In this document: one piece after another, positions 27,885 to 36,606 of the stretch
How the letters are laid out: every line of letters begins with the position of its first letter
Numbering within the stretch: position 1 is the first letter of the stretch
Assembly: GCF_900167015.1 (NCBI RefSeq)
Contig: NZ_FUXX01000003.1
Span: 1-64,000 of the forward strand
DNA: 64,000 bases
Reading direction: 5' to 3'
Source: Succinivibrio dextrinosolvens DSM 3072
Lineage (GTDB): Bacteria; Pseudomonadota; Gammaproteobacteria; Enterobacterales; Succinivibrionaceae
Position numbers and translations under genes: made by a program
The notes under the pieces: generated by a model
Seen by the model: the letters and a program-made list of their open reading frames with translations, nothing else
Databases searched by the model: none
Told to the model about the DNA's origin: nothing

Positions 27885-27893
27885 GCACTTAAA

Positions 27894-29795
27894 TTAACCT
27901 AACAGTAAGGCGTTCATTGATTTTACGAAGGTGCTTGGATCTTTTAACGCACCCTGATCAGCCAGCAGAGCCTGCTCGAAAATCAGATCAGCCCACTGGT
28001 TGAAACGGTTCTCTTCCATCTCGGCATAAGCCTTCTGAACCAGCTTGTGCTCAGGATTTAACTCAAGAGTGTACTTCTCATCAGGTAGAGTCTGACCGCT
28101 TGCCTCTAAAAGACGACGCATCTGCATGGTCATCATTCTGTTGGTATCAGAGATTACACATGATGGAGAGTCAATCAGACGGGTTGAAACAACAACATCC
28201 TTAACCTTATCACCTAAAGCTTTCTTGAAACGCTCAATCAGATCCTTGTTCTCGGTTGCAGCAGTCTCCTGCTTCTTCTTATCTTCCTCATCTGCAAGAT
28301 TGCCAAGCTTCAGATCCTGAGAATTTGCACTTACGAACTCTTTACCGTTGAACTCACTGATGTTGCCCATCAGCCACTCATCAACACGCTCCCACATCAG
28401 AAGAACTTCAATACCCTTGGTCTTCAGCTGCTCTAAGTATGGTGAATTCTTAGCAGCCTCATAGCTCTCGGCAGTGATGTAGTAAATCTTGTCCTGACCT
28501 TCCTTCATACGTGAGATGTAGTCTTCGAAGCTTACATTGGTCTCAGCGCTGTCATTGTTGGTTGAAGCGAAGCGTAACAGTTTCAGGATTGCATCCTTGT
28601 TGTCATAATCCTCAACTGGACCTTCCTTTAAAACGTTACCAAACTGCTTGTAGAACTCGGTGTACTTAGCTGAATCCTTTGACAGTTTCTCAAGCATGCC
28701 AAGAACACGCTTGGTTAGTGCCTTCTTTAGCTTGCGGGTTACAGCAGTTTCCTGCAGAAGCTCACGTGAAACATTCAGTGGAAGAGCATTGGTATCTACA
28801 AGGCCCTTAACAAAACGCAGGTAGTTTGGAAGGAATGCCTCAGCCTTATCCATGATGAATACACGCTGAACATACAGCTTCAGACCATGCTCGTTCTGAC
28901 GGTTGTACAGATCCCATGGAGCCATCTTAGGAACATACAGTAAAGATGTATACTCAAGATCACCTTCAACCTTGTTGTGTGCCCAGGTTAGAGGATCCTG
29001 ATAGTCATGGCTTAGGTGCTTATAGAACTCGGTGTACTCCTCATCCTTAACATCCTTTGGAGTACGGGTCCATAATGCCTGAGCATTGTTGATCTGAGTG
29101 TACTCAAACTTCTTCTCAGGCTCTTTCTTATCTTCGCCTTCCTTAGGCTGCTCATATTTCTCCTCATATAACTCTACAGGAGTAGAAATATGATCTGAAT
29201 ACTTGGTGATGCACTCACGCAGCTTCCAGGTATCAGTGAATTCTGTCTCATCATCCTTTAGAGAAAGGATAATCTGGGTTCCGCGGAATGGAACCTTGAT
29301 GTTCTCTGAAGTGAAGGTACCGTTACCCTCTGACTCCCACTTAACACCCTCATCCTCTGAAGCGTTAACTGAACGGGTAATTACGGTTACTTTCTTGGCA
29401 ACAATAAATGAAGAATAGAAACCAACACCGAACTGACCGATTAACTGAGAATCTCTCTTTGCATCACCGGTTAGATTCTTCATGAAAGCTTCAGTACCTG
29501 ACTCGGCAATAGTACCTAGGTGGCTGTTTGCCTCATCTAAGGTCATACCGATACCATTATCGGTAATGGTCAGGGTCTTTGCATCCTTATCAGGACGGAT
29601 CTGAATCTTGAAGTTTGGATCATCCTTGATTAAATCCTGATTGGTTAAAGACATGAAGTGAAGTTTATCAATCGCATCAGATGCGTTTGAAATTAACTCA
29701 CGAAGAAATACTTCCTTGTTTGAATATAGTGAATTTGCAAGTAGATCTAGTAGTTTGGTTACTTGTGTTTGAAAGCCATGAACAGTAGCTGTCAT
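27894..29795 (-). CDS. htpG: HSP90-family molecular chaperone
   Basis: An ATP-dependent chaperone dimer of the cytosol. The 633-residue protein has the GHKL ATPase domain (motifs EVFLRELISNASDAIDKL, TDNGIGMT and GQFGVGFYS), the middle domain, and the C-terminal dimerisation region ending MNALLLG. A charged linker EEKYEQPKEGEDKKEPEKK (about 215-235) joins the first two. Length is close to E. coli HtpG (624). A consensus sigma32 promoter lies upstream, see the separate entry, so it is heat inducible. Confidence 0.97.
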   Translation of the reverse strand: MTATVHGFQTQVTKLLDLLANSLYSNKEVFLRELISNASDAIDKLHFMSLTNQDLIKDDPNFKIQIRPDKDAKTLTITDNGIGMTLDEANSHLGTIAESGTEAFMKNLTGDAKRDSQLIGQFGVGFYSSFIVAKKVTVITRSVNASEDEGVKWESEGNGTFTSENIKVPFRGTQIILSLKDDETEFTDTWKLRECITKYSDHISTPVELYEEKYEQPKEGEDKKEPEKKFEYTQINNAQALWTRTPKDVKDEEYTEFYKHLSHDYQDPLTWAHNKVEGDLEYTSLLYVPKMAPWDLYNRQNEHGLKLYVQRVFIMDKAEAFLPNYLRFVKGLVDTNALPLNVSRELLQETAVTRKLKKALTKRVLGMLEKLSKDSAKYTEFYKQFGNVLKEGPVEDYDNKDAILKLLRFASTNNDSAETNVSFEDYISRMKEGQDKIYYITAESYEAAKNSPYLEQLKTKGIEVLLMWERVDEWLMGNISEFNGKEFVSANSQDLKLGNLADEEDKKKQETAATENKDLIERFKKALGDKVKDVVVSTRLIDSPSCVISDTNRMMTMQMRRLLEASGQTLPDEKYTLELNPEHKLVQKAYAEMEENRFNQWADLIFEQALLADQGALKDPSTFVKSMNALLLG

Positions 29796-29851
29796 TTTTT
29801 AAAAACTCTCCATTTGTTTAAAAGTGTATTAACACTGTCGTCTAGAAATAC

Positions 29852-29879
29852 AAATGGGGATGATTTTTATTATTTCAAG
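29852..29879 (-). promoter_or_regulatory. Sigma32 (heat-shock) promoter of htpG
   Basis: On the minus strand CTTGAAA (29879-29873) and CCCCATTT (29859-29852) are separated by 13 bp, a full match to the sigma32 -35 and -10 consensus with optimal spacing. It lies in the 92-bp gap between recR and htpG, about 55 bp before the ATG. Confidence 0.9.
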
Positions 29880-29887
29880 AAATTTTT

Positions 29888-30493
29888 TTAAATTTTTCTG
29901 CGGAAATTAAAAGACAGAGCCAGAGTATTACCGTCAACAGAGGCAAGCTCTCCTCCAACAGGAACACCGGTGGCAATCTTTGAGACGCTGATATTAAGCT
30001 TTTTGGCAATCGCTGCAATATAGGATGCTGTAACCTCGCCTTCGGCTGTCTGACCTAATGCCAGAATAACCTCAGTGATATTCTCTTCCTTAAGTCTTTT
30101 AGTCAGAACATCAAAGCCCAGCTCTTCAGGTCCGATTCCGTCGATTGGACTTAGGTGTCCGTGAAGAACAAAGTAACTGCCGCTGTAGGAGGAAGAAGAT
30201 TCAATCGCCATTACATCTGATGGTGATTCAACAATACAGATACTTCCTGAATTACGACGCTTTGAGGATGAACACAGCTCGCATTCCTGATCTTTCTCAT
30301 CAGTATAGTTTCTGCAGCGTGGACATATAGAAATGTTATTTAATCCCTGCTCTATCACTTTGGCCATGGCAAGACCTTCACTGCGTTTTCTGTCTAAAAG
30401 ATAGTACGCAATACGGGTAGCACTTACAGGGCCTATTCCAGGCATAACCTGCAGAGCTTCAACCATTGAATCGAGCAGAGAACTTGAGGACAT
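29888..30493 (-). CDS. recR: Recombination mediator protein RecR
   Basis: Works with RecO and RecF to load RecA at gaps. The 201-residue protein has an N-terminal helix-hairpin-helix (MPGIGPVSATRIAYYLL), a four-cysteine zinc finger (CPRC and CELC, about 57-75) and a Toprim domain (CIVESPSDVMAIESS onward). It starts one base after the ybaB stop, so the pair is translationally coupled, as in E. coli. Confidence 0.96.
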   Translation of the reverse strand: MSSSSLLDSMVEALQVMPGIGPVSATRIAYYLLDRKRSEGLAMAKVIEQGLNNISICPRCRNYTDEKDQECELCSSSKRRNSGSICIVESPSDVMAIESSSSYSGSYFVLHGHLSPIDGIGPEELGFDVLTKRLKEENITEVILALGQTAEGEVTASYIAAIAKKLNISVSKIATGVPVGGELASVDGNTLALSFNFRRKI

Positions 30494-30494
30494 A

Positions 30495-30815
30495 TTAGAA
30501 AGGAAGCTTCATGCCTGGAGGTAACTGCATACCGCCGGTAACTGCTGATAACTTCTCTTTTGACTGCTCTTCAATACGACGGTGAGCATCATTGTATGCA
30601 GCTGCAAGTAAATCCTCACAGATTTCCTTGTCATCACCGAAAATAGAATCATCAATCTCAACACGACGAACTTCGTGGTTACCGGTGATGGTGATCTTAA
30701 CCATACCAGCACCTGACTCGCCGGTTACTTCCATTCTTGCAATCTCATCCTGTGCCTTCTGAAGACGCTCCTGCATCAGCTGAGCCTGCTTCATCATATT
30801 GCCCATGTTAAACAT
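30495..30815 (-). CDS. ybaB: YbaB/EbfC nucleoid-associated protein
   Basis: A 106-residue DNA-binding protein of the YbaB/EbfC family. It starts [25 protein letters not shown] (long N-terminal helix) and has the conserved [20 protein letters not shown] core. In most gammaproteobacteria the upstream gene is dnaX; here it is an N6-methyltransferase gene 78 bp away on the same strand. Confidence 0.94.
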   Translation of the reverse strand: MFNMGNMMKQAQLMQERLQKAQDEIARMEVTGESGAGMVKITITGNHEVRRVEIDDSIFGDDKEICEDLLAAAYNDAHRRIEEQSKEKLSAVTGGMQLPPGMKLPF

Positions 30816-30892
30816 TGTGTATTCTCCGTTAAAAAAAACTCAGAAAATTTTAATTGAAAGTGAAAGGATTTGCAATTTGAACAAATAAATAA

Positions 30893-32842
30893 TTAAGCTG
30901 ATATCAACTTTAAGGCACGCTTGCCAAGTCCATAGATTTCAGCAATTTTTCTGTCGATCTGATGCCTGATTTTCTCGGCCTCAGCACCGGAGGCTTCCTT
31001 CAGATCATTAACCATGAATTCAATCTGCAGCTGATCATCGGCAGAGGCAATTGGAATTGGCACTTCCTCTAAAAGAGAACGCAGAATCTTGATGGTGTGG
31101 AATTTTCTCTCAAAGTAAAAACGTACCGCACTGGAATTTAGAACAGCACACAGATAAACAGGTGAAAGATTATCAAAACGCGGAATCAGAAAATTACAGC
31201 TGTTTAATGTCAGTCTGCCTTTTTTATCAAGAGCTACAATCGGATACTTTGCAATAAAGCGGTAAACAATTTTTACAGGAGAGCGATAGTACTCAATAGG
31301 AGCAATCTGCTGGAACTTACTCTCCTTAAGATTAACAAAACTCTTAGGGGCTCCAATCTTGAAAGGCTCAATATCCACACCTCTTAAAACAGGTTCATCA
31401 CCAGAGAGAGGCTCACTGTGAACCATTCCGCTGTTTGAACCGGTCACAATACCAAGTGCAAACTGAGCATGACCGCGAAGCTTTACGCAGTGTTCAAAAT
31501 CATCCATCTTGGATAGAACCTTAGCTTCCTGATCGGTGATTCTGAAATTGAAATCAAGAGAGGATCTCTCACGTCTTACAATGTAGGTTGACTCATTGGT
31601 ATTAACAATAACCTCTCCGACTGCACCTGAGTATGAGGTTTTTTCTAAGGTCAGAACCACACTCTGACACTGTACCGCATGGAAAACCTCATCAAGATAT
31701 CTCACAGACTTTACACGCGCATGCATAGAAATGAAGGTTCTGATTAAATCATGAGATGCAACATTCAGGATTGCCTCTGGCAGAACAAACTGCACAATAC
31801 CGCCTTCATCCAGAAGATTTAGGGATCTCTCAACGAATAAGTCTGCAAAGTAAGGTCTGTTCTTTTTAGCCTCTTCTAAAGTTTTTGCGTAGCGTTTGAT
31901 TGCTGCAGGATCATCACAGCTTCCAAAAGGAGGATTGCCCACAATCACATCTGCCTTAGGCAGATTCTTAGAGATAAGAGTGTCTGCCTTTAAAAGATGA
32001 GTGCAGAGAAATTCCTCTGTCAAATCATCCTCTGCCAGCGCAAAATTGATTCTTGCAAGTGATACCGATAAGGAATCAAGATCACAGCCGTACAGATCAT
32101 TTACATCAGCACCTCTTTTCAGAAGTCTTAAAAGGAAGTTGCCAGAGCCGCAGCATGGATCTAAAAACACACGGCCTGATCTGATGGAGATGGTCTCTAA
32201 AGCTGTATCAGTCAGCTCCTGTGGAGTATAGTATCTTCCCTCCTGACGACGGGATGAAAGCTCCATTAAAGAAAGATATATAAGACCTAGGGTATCCTCA
32301 TAAGGAACATAGTGAAGTTCAAACTCAGGAAGATTTCTGCAGGATTTTAAAAGTGAATTCTTTGGAGTCTTGTCAATAAGCTCTAAAAGCAGCCATTCAT
32401 ATCTGCCGATATCCAGTCTTCCCTCAAGATATGCCTTGAAAAAATGGGAACTGACATAGGTATCAAGCTTTTTGGCCTCAACTAAAAGCTGCAGAAAGGA
32501 TTCACACAGAAGAGCTCTGATATAGGTTAGAGTGCTTGAAAAATCCTCAACCAGAATGGACAGAGCTATATGATTGGGTGAATTCTTTGAAATGTAGTTT
32601 ATATACAGTTCCTGAGCTCTGACTGACTGTCTGGAATTAGCAGCAGCACGTCTTCTCTTAAGAGAGTTTCTGCTGCTGATGATGGAGTCAATCTGAGTTT
32701 TTGAAAACTTAAGAGAACCGTCGGCAGAATCATCCTTTATCTTTCCGGTTTTAAGCCAGTTCTTGATTGTAGACAAGGAAACATCCAGCAGATCACAAGT
32801 CTGACCTAATGAAAGAAAATCTGTCTTATGCTGTTCTGCCAT
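30893..32842 (-). CDS. HTH-fused N6-adenine DNA methyltransferase
   Basis: A 649-residue protein that begins with a MerR/excisionase-like helix-turn-helix (about 10-55: LSLGQTCDLLDVSLSTIKNWL) followed by a basic patch KRRRAAANSRQ. The methyltransferase core has motif I FLDPCCGSGNFL (227-238) and the catalytic NPPF (303-306). A TaqI-like C-terminal target-recognition region follows (about 440-640). It resembles type II or IIG-like gamma N6-adenine enzymes but shows no nuclease domain. No restriction partner is adjacent, so it is a solitary methylase, possibly regulatory. An insertion between dnaX and ybaB is suggested by its position. Confidence 0.8.
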   Translation of the reverse strand: MAEQHKTDFLSLGQTCDLLDVSLSTIKNWLKTGKIKDDSADGSLKFSKTQIDSIISSRNSLKRRRAAANSRQSVRAQELYINYISKNSPNHIALSILVEDFSSTLTYIRALLCESFLQLLVEAKKLDTYVSSHFFKAYLEGRLDIGRYEWLLLELIDKTPKNSLLKSCRNLPEFELHYVPYEDTLGLIYLSLMELSSRRQEGRYYTPQELTDTALETISIRSGRVFLDPCCGSGNFLLRLLKRGADVNDLYGCDLDSLSVSLARINFALAEDDLTEEFLCTHLLKADTLISKNLPKADVIVGNPPFGSCDDPAAIKRYAKTLEEAKKNRPYFADLFVERSLNLLDEGGIVQFVLPEAILNVASHDLIRTFISMHARVKSVRYLDEVFHAVQCQSVVLTLEKTSYSGAVGEVIVNTNESTYIVRRERSSLDFNFRITDQEAKVLSKMDDFEHCVKLRGHAQFALGIVTGSNSGMVHSEPLSGDEPVLRGVDIEPFKIGAPKSFVNLKESKFQQIAPIEYYRSPVKIVYRFIAKYPIVALDKKGRLTLNSCNFLIPRFDNLSPVYLCAVLNSSAVRFYFERKFHTIKILRSLLEEVPIPIASADDQLQIEFMVNDLKEASGAEAEKIRHQIDRKIAEIYGLGKRALKLISA

Positions 32843-32964
32843 ATATAAACCGTATTCTGAAATCTGTTTTCTGAAATAATAGCATGTTTATAAAAAAATA
32901 ATAATAAAAAACTTTCAGTTAAATAATTTGTTTTTTAATTTCAGAATATTAAGTAATTTTTAAC

Positions 32965-32998
32965 GACATTAATATTTTTATTACAGACGATTAATGTC
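32965..32998. repeat. Inverted repeat between the methylase start and the ATPase end
   Basis: GACATTAAT (32965-32973) and ATTAATGTC (32990-32998) form a perfect 9-bp inverted repeat with a 16-bp spacer, 12 bp after the ATPase stop on the minus strand. On that strand it is not followed by a T-run. It could be a terminator-like hairpin or a methylase operator. Confidence 0.4.
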
Positions 32999-33010
32999 TT
33001 TATTAGCTTA

Positions 33011-34303
33011 TTACTTCAGAATTCTTTCGTCTAACAGAAACTGCTCAATTCCAACATATAGTATGCCGTGATCGTCATACCATGGTTTCATATAGTCTTT
33101 GACCACAACAATTTTTGAAAACGAGTCAGGAATTCTTGTTAATGATGCGATTTCCTGCTCTTTTTTCTGAGGATCAGAAATACTTAGTGCGGACTGAATA
33201 TAGTATCTGGAGTTACCTCTGTTAACAACAAAATCTACTTCCAGTTGTTTACGAATTTTTTTTCCAGAATCATCTATCGTATTATATTCAACAACACCAA
33301 CATCAACATCAAGACCTCTTCTGATCAGATCAATGTATAGAATGTTCTCCATCAGGTGTGTTTCTTCAAGTTGTCTGAAACCAAGTCTGGCATTACGTAA
33401 TCCGGTATCTAAAAAATAGTATTTAACAGGACTTCCTATATATTTTTTTCCTTTAACATCGTAACGTTTGGCCTTCCTTATCAGGAAAGAATCTTCAAAA
33501 TAGCCAAGATATTTATCTATTGTGTCAGATGTTACCTTTATATTTCTCTCGCTCTTAAAGGTGTTAGAAAGTCTGGTTGGATTTGTTAATGCGCCAATTC
33601 CTGATGCCAGAACATCGAGTAGAATGTCCAAAATTTCCGTATTGCCCTTAATATTATGACGTTCAAGAATGTCTTTAATATAAGTTCGAGAAAACAACTC
33701 TCTTAAATAAAGGCTTTTTTCTTCATGAGATTCTTTTGTTGAGAGAAAAGGCATTCCTCCATATGTATAGTATTCCTGCCATGCAGATCTTTTATCTTCA
33801 GACTCAATATAGAATTCCGCATAAGAAAGTGGATAAACTCTTATTTCATCACCTCTGTCACGAAATTGTGTGAGGATATCTGAGGAAAGCATTTTCGAGT
33901 TACTGCCAGTTATGTAAATATCAGTATTACTCAGCTTCATTAGACCAAGGATAACATCTACAAATGTTATCTTTTCATTTGAATCTTCTACATAAGGATT
34001 CTTTACCTGCGCAACAAACTGGATTTCATCAATAAAGATGTAGTATTTTTTTGAACTGTCTGTCATTCGATCACGAAAGTACTTGTCAAGTTCAAATGGA
34101 TTTCTGTATCTGACGTTTTCAAATACATCTAAAGATAAAGTTAATATTTGTTCCTGATTTATTCCTTTCTCTAAAAGGTAATTTCTGTATAGATTAAACA
34201 GCAGTACAGATTTTCCAGAGCGTCTAAGACCTGTAATAATCTTGATCCTACCATTATCTTTTTTTGAAATAAGTTGTTCTAAATACTGTTGTCTTGGATA
34301 CAT
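33011..34303 (-). CDS. AAA_14/DUF4143 ATPase (first of two)
   Basis: A 430-residue P-loop ATPase. Walker A is GLRRSGKS (25-32), Walker B is YIFIDEIQF (D92, E93), and a sensor-like ITGSNSKML follows. The C-terminal DUF4143 region holds an EVDFVVN motif and then YYIQSAL, where other members have an EVK-like nuclease signature; here Lys is replaced, so nuclease activity is doubtful. The family is common, often multicopy, and has no agreed function. Directly upstream lies an array of seven 74-bp palindromic repeats. The paralogue at 36838 has the same layout with Walker motifs at identical positions. Confidence 0.85.
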   Translation of the reverse strand: MYPRQQYLEQLISKKDNGRIKIITGLRRSGKSVLLFNLYRNYLLEKGINQEQILTLSLDVFENVRYRNPFELDKYFRDRMTDSSKKYYIFIDEIQFVAQVKNPYVEDSNEKITFVDVILGLMKLSNTDIYITGSNSKMLSSDILTQFRDRGDEIRVYPLSYAEFYIESEDKRSAWQEYYTYGGMPFLSTKESHEEKSLYLRELFSRTYIKDILERHNIKGNTEILDILLDVLASGIGALTNPTRLSNTFKSERNIKVTSDTIDKYLGYFEDSFLIRKAKRYDVKGKKYIGSPVKYYFLDTGLRNARLGFRQLEETHLMENILYIDLIRRGLDVDVGVVEYNTIDDSGKKIRKQLEVDFVVNRGNSRYYIQSALSISDPQKKEQEIASLTRIPDSFSKIVVVKDYMKPWYDDHGILYVGIEQFLLDERILK

Positions 34304-34350
34304 ATCAATTACCTTTACTAATCCCCTAATTGTGTTGAATAAGGATTATT

Positions 34351-34820
34351 TGCGGATAACCGCATTTTTATCTTCTATATATAAAAGTATAGCAAAACAT
34401 TTTTAAATGTATAAGATTAATTTGCGGATACCCGCATTTTTACCTTATATCATTACATAGATAAAATAGTTTCATTATACATATACAAGATTAATTTGCG
34501 GATATCCGCACTTTTACCTTATATCATTACATGGATGAAATAGTTTCATTATACATATACAAGATTAATTTGCGGATATCCGCACTTTTACCTTATATCA
34601 TTACATAGATGAAGACATTTCATTATACTTATACAAGATTAATTTGCGGATATCCGCACTTTTACCTTATATCATTACATAGATGAAGACATTTTATTAT
34701 ACTTATACAAGATTAATTTGCGGATATCCGCACTTTTACCTTATATCATTACATAGATGAAGACGTTTCATTATACTTGTACAAGTATTAATTTGCGGAT
34801 AACCGCATTTTTGTCTTATA
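34351..34820. repeat. Array of seven ~74-bp tandem repeats with palindrome TGCGGATATCCGCA
   Basis: The 14-bp palindrome starts at 34351, 34423, 34497, 34571, 34645, 34719 and 34794, spacing 72, 74, 74, 74, 74 and 75 bp. The four inner copies are perfect; copies 1 and 7 have TGCGGATAACCGCA and copy 2 has TGCGGATACCCGCA. The 60 bp between palindromes are also repeated with a few changes, including a second small inverted repeat ATGAAATAGTTTCAT in copy 3. 74 bp is seven helical turns. The array fills the space between the ATPase start and the DnaT-like gene. It has no variable spacers, so it is not a CRISPR. Confidence 0.95.
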
Positions 34821-34845
34821 CCATTCCAAAAAGAAAATAATCTTT

Positions 34846-34885
34846 AAAGACTTAACTATTTCAATTACAAGTTATTAATGTCTTT
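34846..34885 (+). terminator. Possible hairpin plus T-run between the array and the DnaT-like gene
   Basis: AAAGACTTAA (34846-34855) and TTAATGTCTTT (34875-34885) can pair with one bulge and run into a seven-T stretch. It would end transcription coming from the array on the plus strand. The long loop (about 19 nt) makes it weak. Confidence 0.35.
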
Positions 34886-34958
34886 TTTTGAAGCAACCTA
34901 ACTCAAAGAAGTAAAAAAACAATCCAATGTTGTTAAAATAACAGCAAAGGAAAAATCC

Positions 34959-35615
34959 ATGAACGCTACAGAGTTAAACTACCTAAAATCACCTAGACTG
35001 AGTCATATAGCAAAGTCTCTTTATGCCTTTTATCTAAGGGACCTTGCAACACAGGATCAGTGCATTATCGACCTTACAGCCGTTGCCAACTATCTGTATT
35101 CACAGAGTCAGTACTTTCCTACTGTTCCAAACTATCAGATAGCATCAATGTGCCTTGATGAGCTTGAGAATGCAGGTCTAATCAGAAAGCTTAGTGACTC
35201 TGAAAGCTGGCAGGGATGTGTTTTTGAACTTCCTCTTTATGTAAAGATGGAGACAGAAGTCCCTAAGGCACCATTTGCAATGACCACAAAATGGGAACCA
35301 GGTCCAGCCTTCCACAAAATTGCCATTCTCTGCGGTCTTGAAGATTCAAGCTATACACTCACCGATCTGAACGGATTCAGACATTACTGGTGCAGCAAGA
35401 ACGAAAGCAGAAACCAGGTTGGCTGGGAGAGAGCCTTTGCACAGAGACTATTAAAGGCAAGACAGCAGAGGGTTGAAGTAAAGTTCAATACAGAAACTCA
35501 TAATGCCCTTGAGACACCGGCTCAGCAGATGAAACCACAGCAGCCAAGTTCAGAGGAATTAGAAAGACTTCAAAAACAGTCTATGGAAGATTTCCAGAAT
35601 CTATTCGGCAAATAA
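34959..35615 (+). CDS. DnaT-like primosomal domain protein
   Basis: A 218-residue protein. The first 95 residues look like a winged-helix domain (SLYAFYLRDLATQDQ, AVANYLYSQ, ASMCLDELENAGLIRK). Residues about 105-170 (KWEPGPAFHKIAILCGLEDSSYTLTDLNGFRHYW, then VGWERAFAQRLLKARQQR) resemble the ssDNA- and DnaB-binding domain of primosomal protein DnaT. The Gln/Glu-rich tail is low complexity. It may act in replication restart. AAGGA precedes the ATG. The gene lies 22 bp before folP, probably in one transcript. Assignment is by pattern, so moderate. Confidence 0.65.
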   Translation: MNATELNYLKSPRLSHIAKSLYAFYLRDLATQDQCIIDLTAVANYLYSQSQYFPTVPNYQIASMCLDELENAGLIRKLSDSESWQGCVFELPLYVKMETEVPKAPFAMTTKWEPGPAFHKIAILCGLEDSSYTLTDLNGFRHYWCSKNESRNQVGWERAFAQRLLKARQQRVEVKFNTETHNALETPAQQMKPQQPSSEELERLQKQSMEDFQNLFGK

Positions 35616-35637
35616 CAAAACCAACTAAGGATTAAGA

Positions 35638-36471
35638 ATGCAAATCACATGTAAATCAAAAGTACTTGATTTATCTACCCCACAGATCATGGGAATTCTA
35701 AATGTAACTCCAGATTCATTCTCTGACGGCGGACTATGGAACAGTGCCGATAAAGCCCTGGGCCACGCTGTAACCATGTTAAATGAAGGTGCAAGTATCA
35801 TTGATATCGGAGGAGAATCAACTCGTCCTGGAGCTCCAACCGTAAGTGAAGATGAGGAGCTTTCAAGAGTTATTCCTGCAGTTGAAAGAATTGCTAAAGA
35901 AACAGATGCGATTATTTCAGTTGATACCTCTTCACCAGTAGTGATGAGAGAAGCCTGTAAGGCAGGTGCTCATATCTGGAATGATATCAGAGCTCTAAGC
36001 CGTGAAAATGCTGTAGAGACAGCAAAGGAGCTGGATATTCCTGTAATCTTAATGCATATGCAGGGTACACCTCAGGATATGCAGAATGATCCTAACTACA
36101 ACAATGTTGTTGAGCAGGTAAAAAAATTCCTTTTAGATAAGGCTGAGTTCGCTGTTGCTCATGGAATTGACAGAAGCAAGATCATCTTTGATCTTGGATT
36201 TGGCTTTGGTAAAACAGCTGAGCACAATTTCACCCTTCTAAATCATATGCAGGACTTTGTAAATCTGGGCTACCCAGTACTTTCCGCACTATCAAGGAAA
36301 ACCATGATCGGAAGTGCATGCGGTATTAAAGAGCCAGCTCAGAGAGTAATCGGCTCAGTTGCAGGAGCACTCTTAAGTGTTGAAAGAGGTGCTGCTATTG
36401 TCAGAGTTCATGATGTAAAAGAGACAAAGCAGGCTCTTGATGTCTATATGGCAATGAAGGCTACCGCTTAA
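35638..36471 (+). CDS. folP: Dihydropteroate synthase
   Basis: Joins p-aminobenzoate to hydroxymethyl-dihydropterin pyrophosphate, the sulfonamide target step in folate synthesis. The 277-residue TIM-barrel protein shows NVTPDSFSDGG (22-32), GGESTRPGA, the VDTSSP and NDIRAL strands, and the C-terminal VRVHDV motif (SALSRKTMIG between). The partner glmM, often downstream in gammaproteobacteria, is absent. Confidence 0.95.
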   Translation: MQITCKSKVLDLSTPQIMGILNVTPDSFSDGGLWNSADKALGHAVTMLNEGASIIDIGGESTRPGAPTVSEDEELSRVIPAVERIAKETDAIISVDTSSPVVMREACKAGAHIWNDIRALSRENAVETAKELDIPVILMHMQGTPQDMQNDPNYNNVVEQVKKFLLDKAEFAVAHGIDRSKIIFDLGFGFGKTAEHNFTLLNHMQDFVNLGYPVLSALSRKTMIGSACGIKEPAQRVIGSVAGALLSVERGAAIVRVHDVKETKQALDVYMAMKATA

Positions 36472-36523
36472 ATTCTTATCATCAAAAACAGTGAAGCGCT
36501 CTTAACGCACTCACGAATAATCG

Positions 36524-36555
36524 GGGACTTTTGATACTCTGAAAACAAAAGTCCC
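36524..36555 (+). terminator. Hairpin after folP
   Basis: GGGACTTTTG (36524-36533) and CAAAAGTCCC (36546-36555): a perfect 10-bp stem with a 12-nt loop, about 50 bp after the folP stop. No T-run follows; it may end the folP transcript or be a relic element. Confidence 0.5.
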
Positions 36556-36606
36556 ATAGTCTTTAGTGATACCCCCTTATCTCTATTTCTCCAACTAGTC
36601 ATAATC

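Noticed and set aside
34571-34584. GATATC core as a restriction target of the local RM systems
   Set aside because: No type II enzyme is encoded here, and the type I specificity cannot be read from the sequence.
34351-34820. CRISPR array
   Set aside because: The whole unit including the inter-palindrome sequence repeats; there are no variable spacers and no cas genes.
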